From an uncultured Lachnospiraceae bacterium (GTDB lineage: Bacteria > Bacillota > Clostridia > Lachnospirales > Lachnospiraceae): a stretch of 64,000 nt of DNA. The position numbers were made by a program, and so were the translations under genes. The notes under the pieces were generated by a model. It was not told where the DNA came from. It searched no databases and worked only from the letters and a program-made list of their open reading frames with translations. How positions within the stretch are numbered: the first letter of the stretch is position 1; the number at the start of each line of letters is the position of its first letter. Location: the NCBI GenBank assembly GCA_947626395.1, contig CANQRU010000007.1, positions 25,991-89,990 on the forward strand, read 5' to 3'. Positions 44,582 to 52,894 of this stretch are shown piece by piece.

Positions 44582-44758
44582 ATGTCGAACGTAATCGTTA
44601 AGGATAACGAGTCTCTGGACAGTGCCCTGCGCAGATTCAAGAGAAACTGCGCCAAGGCCGGCATTCAGCAGGAGATCCGTAAGAGAGAGCATTACGAGAA
44701 GCCCAGCGTAAGACGTAAGAAAAAGTCCGAAGCTGCCAGAAAAAGGAAGTATAACTAA
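44582..44758 (+). CDS. rpsU: 30S ribosomal protein bS21
   Basis: A 58-residue bS21, a small basic ribosomal protein. The sequence begins [20 protein letters not shown] and has the conserved [23 protein letters not shown] segment and a basic tail; length is normal. The GGAGGGAGG site lies about 13 bases ahead, rather far, with a closer AGGTG. rpsU directly before yqfC-yqfD-phoH-ybeY is a conserved order in Clostridia, though here a terminator separates it from yqfC. Confidence 0.96.
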   Translation: MSNVIVKDNESLDSALRRFKRNCAKAGIQQEIRKREHYEKPSVRRKKKSEAARKRKYN

Positions 44759-44780
44759 TTTTAATTTGATCCGTATGTCC

Positions 44781-44815
44781 GAGTCCCCGGTTTATTATGA
44801 CCGGGGATTCTTTTT
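44781..44815 (+). terminator. Terminator after rpsU
   Basis: GAGTCCCCGGT (44781-44791) pairs with ACCGGGGATTC (44800-44810), then TTTTT. Confidence 0.88.
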
Positions 44816-44827
44816 ATATCCGTATAT

Positions 44828-44853
44828 AGAAAGCGTGCAAGGACACGCTTTCT
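44828..44853 (+). other. Perfect 10-bp hairpin upstream of yqfC
   Basis: AGAAAGCGTG (44828-44837) pairs perfectly with CACGCTTTCT (44844-44853), without a T tract. It follows the rpsU terminator; its role is unclear. I could not find a convincing SigE promoter for yqfC. Confidence 0.55.
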
Positions 44854-44928
44854 GCATTTGTCTGAAGATATCTGCGCTTCTAAAGCGTGTTCCCCCTGCA
44901 TATGCTGAAATAAACGACAGACGGCGGG

Positions 44929-45207
44929 ATGGGCAGGATGCTTGACGGGATCGGCAGCCGCGCGGCCGCGGCGCTTCACATTCCGCAGGAAGTGATACCG
45001 GGGGAGCCGGTGGTCACGGTAATGGGAAGCAGGAATGTTTACATTGAGAATTACCGCCGGATCGAGTGTTTCTGCGAGGATGAGATCCGGCTCAGGGCTA
45101 AGACCTGCCGGCTGATCATTTGTGGGAAAAGACTCCGGATCGAGTACTATACGAAGGACGAGATGCTGGTCGGGGGACAGATCATTTCCGTGAGCATGGA
45201 AGGCTGA
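44929..45207 (+). CDS. yqfC: Sporulation protein YqfC
   Basis: A 92-residue protein of the YqfC/YabP-like sporulation family, produced in the mother cell under SigE in Bacillus. Typical features are LHIPQEVIPGEPVVTVMGSR near the N-terminus, NVYIENYRRIECF and RIEYYTKDEMLVGGQI at the end. ATG 44929 is used; ATG 44938 nine bases later is an alternative because the ribosome-binding site is weak for both. It precedes yqfD by 52 bases. Its biochemical role is unknown in the family. Confidence 0.88.
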   Translation: MGRMLDGIGSRAAAALHIPQEVIPGEPVVTVMGSRNVYIENYRRIECFCEDEIRLRAKTCRLIICGKRLRIEYYTKDEMLVGGQIISVSMEG

Positions 45208-45259
45208 GAGAAAACGGCCGGTATCAGCAGAAATCAAAGACAGTGCGGGGGTAGGCAGA

Positions 45260-46600
45260 TTGACGGACGGATTAAACTACAGCAGGAAAGGCTATCTGCG
45301 GATAAGGATCAGCGGAGACGGCATAGAGCGATTTCTGAATCTCTGCTGCTTAAACGGCATCGAACCGTGGGATCTGCGCGCGTGCGGCAAAGGCGCCGCG
45401 GAGTGTTTCATGGAGCTTGCGCAGTTTCGAAGGATCCGGCCGTTTGTGAGGAAGGCCGGCGTCAGGGTGCGGATCGCGGGAAGATACGGACTTCCCTTTT
45501 TTATTTACAGAAACAGGAAAAGAGAAGGCGCCGTCTGCGGAATTTTAGCCTGCGTGATCCTGCTTTACGCGCTGTCGCTGTTTGTATGGAATATCACATT
45601 TGAGGGAAATTATCATTACAGCCGCGATACGCTGCTGAATTATCTGGAATCGCTCGACATCCGGTACGGAATGCGCAAAGACAGGATCTCCTGCGAAGAC
45701 CTTGAGGAGTCTCTCAGGAGCGCGTTCCCGGAGATTACATGGGTATCGGCCAGCGTGACCGGAACGCGGCTCGTGGTACGCGTCAAGGAGAACGAAGTAC
45801 TTTCTGCGGTTCCGGCAAAGGATGAATCGCCGTGTGAGCTGGCGGCTTCCGATTCGGGAACCATTACCCGGATGGTGGTGCGTCAGGGAAAAGCCTGCGT
45901 ATCGGTCGGGGATACGGTGGAGAAAGGACAGCTTCTTGTGGAATCCGGCCTGTCGGTGATGAACGACGCCGGAGAAGTGGTCCGCACAAAATACGTCCGC
46001 GCCGATGCCGATGTCTATGCGCAGACGGATTTCGTCCTAAGGACGGAAATGCCGAAGCTGTGCCGGCAGGAAGTGCCCACAGGCCGCGTCAGGAGAAGCT
46101 TTCTTATATCGGCCGGCGCGTTCCGCATGCGGCTGTTTCTGCCGGCCCGCGGGGATCTGACTGACGCGCTTCGCGGCGGAGTACGCTCATTTGCGGGATG
46201 GCTGGCGGCGAAGACGGGGCTTGACGGCATTTTCCGTGTTCCGGCGCTTCCGGAGCCGGATACCCTGTGGAATGAGACATCCGAAATCCATCAGCTGCGC
46301 CTGTTCGGAGACTTCTATCTGCCGGTTTACCGGGAGGATACCGTGTCCGGAGAGTACACATTTTATGAACGTCCGTACACGCAGGAGGAAATATCGGAGG
46401 CCGCGCGTTACATGGAAGCAAAATATATTGAAAATTTATGTGAAAAAGGGGTACACATTATTGAAAATAATGTTAAAATACAAGAGTATGGCGCGTCGCT
46501 GGTCATCGAATGTACGGTGAAGGGCGAGGAAGAGATTACCGAGGCCAGATCCGTCCGGATACCGGATGCGCCGGGTGAGGAGTTGACAGGACAGGAATGA
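45260..46600 (+). CDS. yqfD: Sporulation protein YqfD
   Basis: A 446-residue membrane protein required in the mother cell for sporulation, in Bacillus linked to SpoIVFA/SpoIIIA-type functions but not well understood. The N-terminal cytoplasmic part (GYLRIRISGDGIERFLNLCC) is followed by a membrane segment (about 88-110, VCGILACVILLYALSLFVW) and a long extracytoplasmic region with VKENE and the VAS-like SGTITRMVVRQGKACVSVGD block. Start is TTG 45260 with GGGGGTAGG ahead. Its stop overlaps the phoH start by 4 bases (ATGA), so the two are coupled. Confidence 0.92.
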   Translation: MTDGLNYSRKGYLRIRISGDGIERFLNLCCLNGIEPWDLRACGKGAAECFMELAQFRRIRPFVRKAGVRVRIAGRYGLPFFIYRNRKREGAVCGILACVILLYALSLFVWNITFEGNYHYSRDTLLNYLESLDIRYGMRKDRISCEDLEESLRSAFPEITWVSASVTGTRLVVRVKENEVLSAVPAKDESPCELAASDSGTITRMVVRQGKACVSVGDTVEKGQLLVESGLSVMNDAGEVVRTKYVRADADVYAQTDFVLRTEMPKLCRQEVPTGRVRRSFLISAGAFRMRLFLPARGDLTDALRGGVRSFAGWLAAKTGLDGIFRVPALPEPDTLWNETSEIHQLRLFGDFYLPVYREDTVSGEYTFYERPYTQEEISEAARYMEAKYIENLCEKGVHIIENNVKIQEYGASLVIECTVKGEEEITEARSVRIPDAPGEELTGQE

Positions 46601-47619
46601 GTGTAATTGAAACGATTATTGATATCCCGATGGAACATGAACGCAACGTATGCGGCCAGTTCGATGAATATCTGAAGAAGATCGAGCGGACCCTGCATGT
46701 GACCATGGTATCCAGGGACGGGCAGCTGAAGATCATCGGACCGGAGGACGCGATCCGCAGGGCGAAAAGCGTTTTCGGAAACCTGCTGGAGCTTTCGAAG
46801 CGCGGCAGCGCGATCACGGCCCAGAATGTAGACTACGCGCTGGCGCTGTCATTTTCCGAGAAGGACGGCGAGATCCTGGAGATCGATAAGGATATCATCT
46901 GCCGGACGATCAACGGCCGGCCGGTGAAGCCCAAGACATTGGGTCAGAAGGCTTATGTGGACGCGATCCGTAAGAAGATGATCGTCTTCGGTATCGGACC
47001 GGCCGGTACCGGCAAGACGTACCTTGCGATGGCGATGGCGATCCAGGCGTTTAAGGACGGAGAAGTCGGAAGGATCATCCTGACGAGGCCGGCGATCGAA
47101 GCCGGAGAGAAGCTGGGATTTCTTCCCGGCGATCTGCAGAGCAAGATCGATCCGTATCTTCGTCCCCTGTACGACGCCCTGTATCAGATCATGGGGGCCG
47201 AAAGCTACCAGCACAATGCGGAGAAGGGGCTGATCGAGGTCGCGCCTCTGGCCTATATGCGCGGGCGCACCCTGGATAACGCCTACATCATTCTGGACGA
47301 GGCCCAGAATACGACGCCGGCGCAGATGAAGATGTTTCTGACCAGGATCGGCTTCGGCTCGAAGGTTATCGTCACCGGCGATCAGACCCAGAAGGATCTG
47401 CCCGCGGGCAGCGTGTCAGGACTTGACGTGGCGGTAAAGGTCCTTAAGAAAGTGGAAGACATCGGCTTCTGCTATCTGACGAATACGGATGTGGTCCGTC
47501 ATCCGCTGGTACAGAAGATCGTAGAAGCTTACGATGAATACGAATCGCGCAGCGCGGGACCCGGCGGCGGGCACCGTTACCCGATGGACCATATGCGCAA
47601 AAAAGACAGGCAGGAGTAA
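46597..47619 (+). CDS. phoH: PhoH-like ATPase
   Basis: A 340-residue PhoH-family protein, a RecA-fold ATPase probably acting as an RNA helicase or RNase partner. The family domain shows KTLGQKAYVDAIRKKMIVFG, Walker A GPAGTGKTYLA (about residues 134-141), RPAIEAGEKLGFLPGD and Walker B with IILDEAQNTTPAQMK. A KH-like N-terminal domain of about 110 residues precedes it, as usual for Gram-positive members. The gene overlaps yqfD and is followed by ybeY at 7 bases; the phoH-ybeY pair is widely conserved in rRNA processing. Confidence 0.96.
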   Translation: MSVIETIIDIPMEHERNVCGQFDEYLKKIERTLHVTMVSRDGQLKIIGPEDAIRRAKSVFGNLLELSKRGSAITAQNVDYALALSFSEKDGEILEIDKDIICRTINGRPVKPKTLGQKAYVDAIRKKMIVFGIGPAGTGKTYLAMAMAIQAFKDGEVGRIILTRPAIEAGEKLGFLPGDLQSKIDPYLRPLYDALYQIMGAESYQHNAEKGLIEVAPLAYMRGRTLDNAYIILDEAQNTTPAQMKMFLTRIGFGSKVIVTGDQTQKDLPAGSVSGLDVAVKVLKKVEDIGFCYLTNTDVVRHPLVQKIVEAYDEYESRSAGPGGGHRYPMDHMRKKDRQE

Positions 47620-47626
47620 GGTACGT

Positions 47627-48124
47627 ATGACGATCAACATTGATTACGAGGCGGAAAGGGAACTTCCCATTCCCTGGGAGAAGATCATCCGTGAGATCAT
47701 TGAGGCGTCTCTGGAGTACGAATCCTGTCCTTACGAGGCGGAGGTCAATGTGGTCCTGACCGGCGATGAGGAGATCCGCGAGGTCAACCGGCAGTTCCGG
47801 AATCTGGACAAGCCTACGGACGTGCTTTCGTTCCCGGCCCTGGAATATGACCGGCCTTCGGATTTTGACCATGTGGAAGAGTCGTTTGCCGACTGCTTCA
47901 ATCCGGAGACCGGGGAACTGATGCTGGGCGATATGATGATCAGCGTGGACCGCGTGATCGGACAGGCGGAAGAATACGGTCATTCTCCCGAGAGGGAGCT
48001 GGCGTTTCTGACGGCCCACAGTATGCTTCATCTGTGCGGCTACGACCATATGGAAGACGTACAGCGCACCGTCATGGAGCGTAAGCAGGAAGAAATCTTA
48101 GAGAGCAGAGGATACTTTCGATGA
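47627..48124 (+). CDS. ybeY: Endoribonuclease YbeY (rRNA maturation)
   Basis: A 165-residue zinc endoribonuclease involved in 16S rRNA 3'-end maturation and ribosome quality control. The metal site is intact: HSMLHLCGYDH matches the HGxLHLxGYDH motif (with Ser for Gly). TDVLSFP and LMLGDMMISVDRV are the other conserved blocks. Start ATG 47627 follows AGTAAGG. Its last bases overlap the DUF3048 gene by 4. Confidence 0.96.
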   Translation: MTINIDYEAERELPIPWEKIIREIIEASLEYESCPYEAEVNVVLTGDEEIREVNRQFRNLDKPTDVLSFPALEYDRPSDFDHVEESFADCFNPETGELMLGDMMISVDRVIGQAEEYGHSPERELAFLTAHSMLHLCGYDHMEDVQRTVMERKQEEILESRGYFR

Positions 48125-49290
48125 AGAAGAGAAGGATGGTTTGGCCGGTTCTGGCTCTGACTGCGGCAATGCTCGTTACAGCCTGCGGTCAGAAGGCCCG
48201 TGAAGCGGTCGTGACACTGGCACCGTCTGCGGAGGAAGAGACGGAAGAGGAAACGGAGGAGACCACGGTTGTACAGCTGACCACGTCGCCGGAGCCTGAG
48301 ACGGAACCGGAGCCCGAGACGGAACCGGAAGCGATGGTTCAGAAGCCGGAGGACCGCATCGAAGTGGACGGGAAGATCCGCAGTTATCTTACCGGCGAGA
48401 TGGTGGATGTCGAGAAAGCCAACCGCCGTCCGCTGGCGATCATGATGAGCAACGACAAGGAGGCTATGCCGAATTACGGTATCAACCGGGCCGGCGTGGT
48501 CTATGAGGCGCCGGTGGAAGCATCCATGAACCGTTATATGGCGATCATCGAGGATTATGACGATCTGGACCGAATCGGTTCCGTGAGAAGCTGCAGAACC
48601 TATTACGTCTATTTCGCCAGGGAATTTGACGCGATCTACGCCCATTTCGGCCAGAGTACATTTGCCAAGCCATACCTGCAGTATATCGACAATATCAACG
48701 GCATCGAGGGGATCGGCACCGTGGCGTATTACCGTTCGAAGGATAAGAAATCGCCGCACAATGCCTACGGGAGTTTTGAAGGGATCCAGAAGGCCATCAA
48801 ACAGCTGGGATATTCCCAGGAGTATTCCGACTCTTATAAAGGGCATTATCAGTTTGTCGTGGACGGTGTGGAGATCAATCTGGAGAATTCCCTGGACGCT
48901 TATAAAGTAGTTCCCGGCTATGCTTATAATAAACCGTATTTTGTCTATAATGAGGAGGACGGCCTCTATCACAGATACCAGTACGGGGATGTACACCGCG
49001 GCAGCGAGGGTCCGATCGCTGTGAAGAATATCATTTTTCAGTACTGCTCTTCCGGGTATTACGCGACGACGCAGTACCGGAACATCGATGTACATACTTC
49101 CCAGTATGGGTATTATATTACCAACGGACGTGCGATCCCGATATCCTGGGAGAAGGACGGAGAGTTCGGAGTTACCCATTACTATAATACGGAGCATGAG
49201 GAAATCATACTGAACCAGGGCAGGACCTGGGTGTGCATCATACCGACCAGTGATTTCAGCAAGACGGAGATTCATGGAAAAGACGAGTAG
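48121..49290 (+). CDS. DUF3048 family lipoprotein (YerB-like)
   Basis: A 389-residue lipoprotein with lipobox LVTAC (Cys22) and an acidic, Thr/Glu/Pro-rich linker of about 50 residues. The mature domain shows RRPLAIMMSNDKEAMPNYGI, RSCRTYYVYFAREFDAIYAH FGQS and SPHNAYGSFEGIQKA, hallmarks of DUF3048 (YerB in Bacillus), a surface protein of unknown function. Translation is coupled to ybeY by ATGA overlap, and its end overlaps the flippase gene by 17 bases. Involvement in envelope or spore formation is plausible by location only. Confidence 0.9.
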   Translation: MKKRRMVWPVLALTAAMLVTACGQKAREAVVTLAPSAEEETEEETEETTVVQLTTSPEPETEPEPETEPEAMVQKPEDRIEVDGKIRSYLTGEMVDVEKANRRPLAIMMSNDKEAMPNYGINRAGVVYEAPVEASMNRYMAIIEDYDDLDRIGSVRSCRTYYVYFAREFDAIYAHFGQSTFAKPYLQYIDNINGIEGIGTVAYYRSKDKKSPHNAYGSFEGIQKAIKQLGYSQEYSDSYKGHYQFVVDGVEINLENSLDAYKVVPGYAYNKPYFVYNEEDGLYHRYQYGDVHRGSEGPIAVKNIIFQYCSSGYYATTQYRNIDVHTSQYGYYITNGRAIPISWEKDGEFGVTHYYNTEHEEIILNQGRTWVCIIPTSDFSKTEIHGKDE

Positions 49291-50953
49291 AGAACAGAAC
49301 AGGGCGAAACAGGAGAGCGCCGGGGCCAATTTCCTGGTGCAGGGCAGCATCCTGGCGATCGCGGGTATCATCGTGCGCCTGATCGGTATGCTGTACCGGA
49401 TCCCCCTGGCCAATTTCATCGGAGATAAAGGCAACGGTTATTACGGCGCGGCGTACAATATTTACGCCACGCTTCTTGTCATGTCTTCCTACAGCCTTCC
49501 GGTGGCCGTCTCCAAAATGGTGGCGTCCCGGCTGGCCCTTAAGCAGTACCGCAACTCCATCCGGATCCTGAAGGCGGCGCTTTTCTATGCGACCGTGGCG
49601 GGAGGCTTATGCTTCTGCCTGATGTGGTTCGGGGCGGATTTCTTTGCAAATGAAATGCTTAAGATGCCGTACTGTTCCTATGCGCTGCGGGCCCTTGCCC
49701 CGACGATCTGGATCATGGCGTATCTCGGCGTGTTCCGGGGATATTTTCAGGGGCATTCCACGATGGTGCCGACGGCGCTTTCACAGATCGTGGAACAGAT
49801 CGTCAACGCGGTGATAAGCCTGCTGGCGGCGAGCACGCTGTTCTCTGTGGGACTAAAATCCAATCTGGTCTATGGCGTGGAGGAATACTCCTATGCGTTC
49901 GGCGCGGTCGGAGCCACCATGGGTACCGGGGCGGGCGCTCTGTCTGCGCTGATCTGTTTCCTGATCCTGATGATAAGACGGAGGCCGGTCATCCGCAGAC
50001 AGCTGCGGAGGGATCAGAGAGGCCGCGTGGAAAGCTACGGGACCATTTCCTCTGTCATGGCGATGACGATCCTGCCGATCCTTATCAGCAGTACGATCTA
50101 CAACAGCGGAACGGTCATCGATAATGTGATCTTCGGCCAGGTCATGGCGCGCACAGGCGCGGAGGATGAGATCGTCTCCCAGTGGGGCATCTATTCCGGC
50201 CGCTACCATCTGCTTTTCAATATTCCGGTGGCGATTGCCAATGCGCTTTCTTCTTCGCTGATCCCGTCTTTGTCCATGGCGGTGGCAGAGAGGAACCGCA
50301 GGCAGGTGGTATCGAGGATCGCGATGGCGATCCGGTTCTCCATGATCATCGCGATCCCGGCCGCGGTCGGAATGGCGGTGCTGGCGGGACCGATCTCGAA
50401 GCTTCTGTTCCCGAACCTGGATAATTCCATGCTGATCCCGATGCTGGCCTACGGCTCGTCGGCTGTGGTGGTATTCTCCCTGTCGACGGTCACGAACGGC
50501 GTACTGCAGGGGATCAACCGGATGCGGTCGCCGATCATCAACGCCAGCATCGCGATGATTCTCCATGTGGCGATCCTCTATGTGATGCTTACCGTGTTCC
50601 ATATGGGAATCTACGGCGTGCTGTATTCCAATATCCTGTTTGCGCTTCTGGTATGCTTCTTTAACGCGGTTTCGATCACCAGGCATGTGCGGCGCTACCG
50701 CCAGGAGATCGTAAGGACGTTTCTGATTCCGCTGGCGGCCTCGGCCGTCATGGGCGGCGCGGCTTACGGGATTTATAAGCTGTGCGCGAAATTTGCCGGA
50801 AATCTGGTCAGTACCGCCGTATCGGTCTGCGCGGCCGTGGTCATATACTTTATCCTGCTGATTCTGATGCGCGGCGTCAACGAGCAGGAACTGAAGCGGA
50901 TGCCGGGCGGGACCAGGGTGTTTGTCCTGGCAAGGAAGCTGCATCTGATGTAG
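49274..50953 (+). CDS. Lipid flippase of the MurJ/SpoVB/oligosaccharide exporter family
   Basis: A 559-residue membrane protein with about fourteen hydrophobic segments. NFLVQGSILAIAGIIVRLIG MLYRIPL is the typical start of SpoVB-type flippases, and FRGYFQGHSTMVPTALSQIV EQ is the diagnostic motif. It probably moves lipid-linked cell-wall precursors across the membrane, in spore cortex formation if it is the SpoVB paralog, as its location beside sporulation genes suggests. ATG 49274 was chosen over in-frame ATG 49250 since CGGAG precedes it. No other partner is visible. Confidence 0.88.
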   Translation: MEKTSREQNRAKQESAGANFLVQGSILAIAGIIVRLIGMLYRIPLANFIGDKGNGYYGAAYNIYATLLVMSSYSLPVAVSKMVASRLALKQYRNSIRILKAALFYATVAGGLCFCLMWFGADFFANEMLKMPYCSYALRALAPTIWIMAYLGVFRGYFQGHSTMVPTALSQIVEQIVNAVISLLAASTLFSVGLKSNLVYGVEEYSYAFGAVGATMGTGAGALSALICFLILMIRRRPVIRRQLRRDQRGRVESYGTISSVMAMTILPILISSTIYNSGTVIDNVIFGQVMARTGAEDEIVSQWGIYSGRYHLLFNIPVAIANALSSSLIPSLSMAVAERNRRQVVSRIAMAIRFSMIIAIPAAVGMAVLAGPISKLLFPNLDNSMLIPMLAYGSSAVVVFSLSTVTNGVLQGINRMRSPIINASIAMILHVAILYVMLTVFHMGIYGVLYSNILFALLVCFFNAVSITRHVRRYRQEIVRTFLIPLAASAVMGGAAYGIYKLCAKFAGNLVSTAVSVCAAVVIYFILLILMRGVNEQELKRMPGGTRVFVLARKLHLM

Positions 50954-51035
50954 GGGCGACGCTTTGCCTTACAGGAAAGCAATGTTTAAAAATGAAAGAT
51001 CAGGCAGATACTATATCCCATAAGGAGGAATACTT

Positions 51036-51437
51036 ATGAAACGCTATGGTATCTGCTTTTTGTCTGCGCTGATCGCCCTTCTTCTCGGATTCGTGACGGG
51101 GATGGGGCTGGGAAGCCGGCATATCCGGGTGGAAGAGCCGGTTCCGGATACGGTTTACGAGACAGAGACGGTTCCGGACGTGCGCGTCGTGATACAGCAG
51201 GAGGAAACACCGCCGGAAACGGAGGCGGCGGAGGCGGCGGTTCATATGGACCGTTTTTTTCTGGTGTCGGAGACCGGGTATCTGCTTGTCTTCACGGAGG
51301 GAAAAAAGGATGAGTGCATGCAGACGCATATCCCGATCACGGATTTTCCGGAGGAAGAACAGGAAAAGCTGCGCGAAGGGATCTGGTTCGACTCCATGAT
51401 GGAGGTCTTCTTTTATCTGGAATCCTATACGAGCTGA
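51036..51437 (+). CDS. Small membrane-anchored protein, possibly BofC-C-terminal-like
   Basis: A 133-residue protein with an N-terminal membrane anchor (about 5-27), an acidic/Pro-rich linker (PPETEAAEAAV) and a C-terminal domain of about 60 residues: FFLVSETGYLLVFTEG, then THIPITDFPEEEQEKLREGI and VFFYLESYTS. The C-terminal pattern occurs in small Clostridia proteins and recalls the BofC C-terminal domain, but I cannot assign it firmly. Start ATG 51036 follows AAGGAGG. It follows the flippase by 80 bases and may belong to the sporulation set. Confidence 0.6.
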   Translation: MKRYGICFLSALIALLLGFVTGMGLGSRHIRVEEPVPDTVYETETVPDVRVVIQQEETPPETEAAEAAVHMDRFFLVSETGYLLVFTEGKKDECMQTHIPITDFPEEEQEKLREGIWFDSMMEVFFYLESYTS

Positions 51438-51564
51438 CCGGCATGTTGAAGAATGATTTGCCCGGCGCATCGAAAAATCCGGTTGAAAACCATGCGGAAA
51501 ACGAGTAAAATGTCCCCATAGGCAATGCGTAAAGAGAGAACCGGATACGAACCAGGAGGCGCGT

Positions 51565-52821
51565 ATGGGCAGAACGATCTTAGTCATCGGCGGAGGCGCG
51601 GCCGGAATGACAGCCGCGATCATGTCGGCGCGGGCCGGCGCGTCCGTGACGGTGCTGGAGCATATGGACCGTGTGGGAAAGAAGATCCTTTCCACCGGAA
51701 ACGGCCGCTGCAATTTCACAAATCTGGATCAGAGACCGGAATACTATCGCTGCAGTCAGCCGGATTTTCCGTGGAACGTGATCGGGCAGTTTCCGATGGA
51801 AAAGACGGTGGAGTTTTTCGGGGAGCTGGGGATCCTGGCGAAGGAGCGGAACGGATGCCTTTATCCGAATTCGGATCAGGCGTCGGCGGTGCTCGATGTA
51901 TTGCGGCTGGAGCTGGAACGGCTTCGTATTCCGGTGCGTACGGGGTGCCGGGTTTCGGAGATCCGGCAGGCCGGAACGCGCCTCAGCGTGCAGACGGATC
52001 TGGGGGAGTTTCCGGCCGGCGCGGTCATATTGGCCGCAGGATCGAAGGCGGCCCCTTCTACCGGCTCCGACGGCAGCGGCTATGAACTGGCCCGCAGGCT
52101 GGGCCACCGCATTATTCCGCCGCTTCCGGCGCTGGTGCAGCTGCGCTGCGCGGAGAACTATTATAAACAGCTGGCCGGCGTCCGCGCGGACGCGAAGGTG
52201 GAGATCTATATCGAGGAGAAGACAGGAAATACGGCAGATCGGGACCGATGGCGTCCGGCTGCATCCGACTGCGGCGAGGTTCAGCTGACAGATTACGGCA
52301 TTTCCGGGATCCCCGTGTTCCAGGTAAGCCGTTACGCGTCGGCGGCGTTACATAGTAAGAAACGCGTGAAAGCGGTGATCGATTTCCTGCCGCGGCAGAC
52401 GCCGGAAGAGACGGCTGCCATGGTCAGAAAGCGCGCGGCGGCGATGCCGGATAAAACCTGCGAACAGTGGATGTGCGGCCTTTTTAACAAAAAGCTTTCC
52501 GTGGTCCTTCTTAAGCTGGCAGGGCTCAGCCCGTCGCAGAAGGCCGGAAGCGTCGGGAGGAGCGGCTGGAACGCGCTGATAAAGCAGATGCGTTCCTTCG
52601 AAACCGTAGTTACAGCCACGAACTCCTATGAGCAGGCGCAGGTATGCTGCGGAGGCGTGGATACGTCGGAGGTGGACCCGGCGACGCTGATGTCACGGAA
52701 AACGGACGGCGTGTATCTGGCCGGAGAGATCCTGGATGTGGATGGGATCTGCGGCGGCTACAATCTCCAGTGGGCCTGGTCCAGCGGCGCGGTCGCCGGG
52801 ATCCATGCCGCTGCGCCATGA
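51565..52821 (+). CDS. HI0933/YhiN-family FAD-dependent oxidoreductase
   Basis: A 418-residue flavoprotein of the HI0933 family ('aminoacetone oxidase family', BaiN-like). The FAD-binding motif is VIGGGAAGMTAA near residue 7, GKKILSTGNGRCNFTN is the family signature, and a C-terminal GVDTSEVDPATLMSRK and GEILDVDGICGGYNLQWAWSSG complete the FAD site. Physiological substrate is not established; some relatives reduce bile-acid intermediates or other enones. Start ATG 51565 has CAGGAGG ahead. A second flavoprotein of a different family follows at 74 bases, possibly in the same unit. Confidence 0.9.
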   Translation: MGRTILVIGGGAAGMTAAIMSARAGASVTVLEHMDRVGKKILSTGNGRCNFTNLDQRPEYYRCSQPDFPWNVIGQFPMEKTVEFFGELGILAKERNGCLYPNSDQASAVLDVLRLELERLRIPVRTGCRVSEIRQAGTRLSVQTDLGEFPAGAVILAAGSKAAPSTGSDGSGYELARRLGHRIIPPLPALVQLRCAENYYKQLAGVRADAKVEIYIEEKTGNTADRDRWRPAASDCGEVQLTDYGISGIPVFQVSRYASAALHSKKRVKAVIDFLPRQTPEETAAMVRKRAAAMPDKTCEQWMCGLFNKKLSVVLLKLAGLSPSQKAGSVGRSGWNALIKQMRSFETVVTATNSYEQAQVCCGGVDTSEVDPATLMSRKTDGVYLAGEILDVDGICGGYNLQWAWSSGAVAGIHAAAP

Positions 52822-52894
52822 GGCGGAACATGAGAAGCGACATGGGAAAGAGTCTGCAGCGGGGCGCTGCGAGGGAACCAGTGAGGCAGAAAAT

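Noticed and set aside
44854..44928. SigE promoter for yqfC
   Set aside because: A CATATGCT-like -10 is present near 44899 but no matching -35 box at the right distance.
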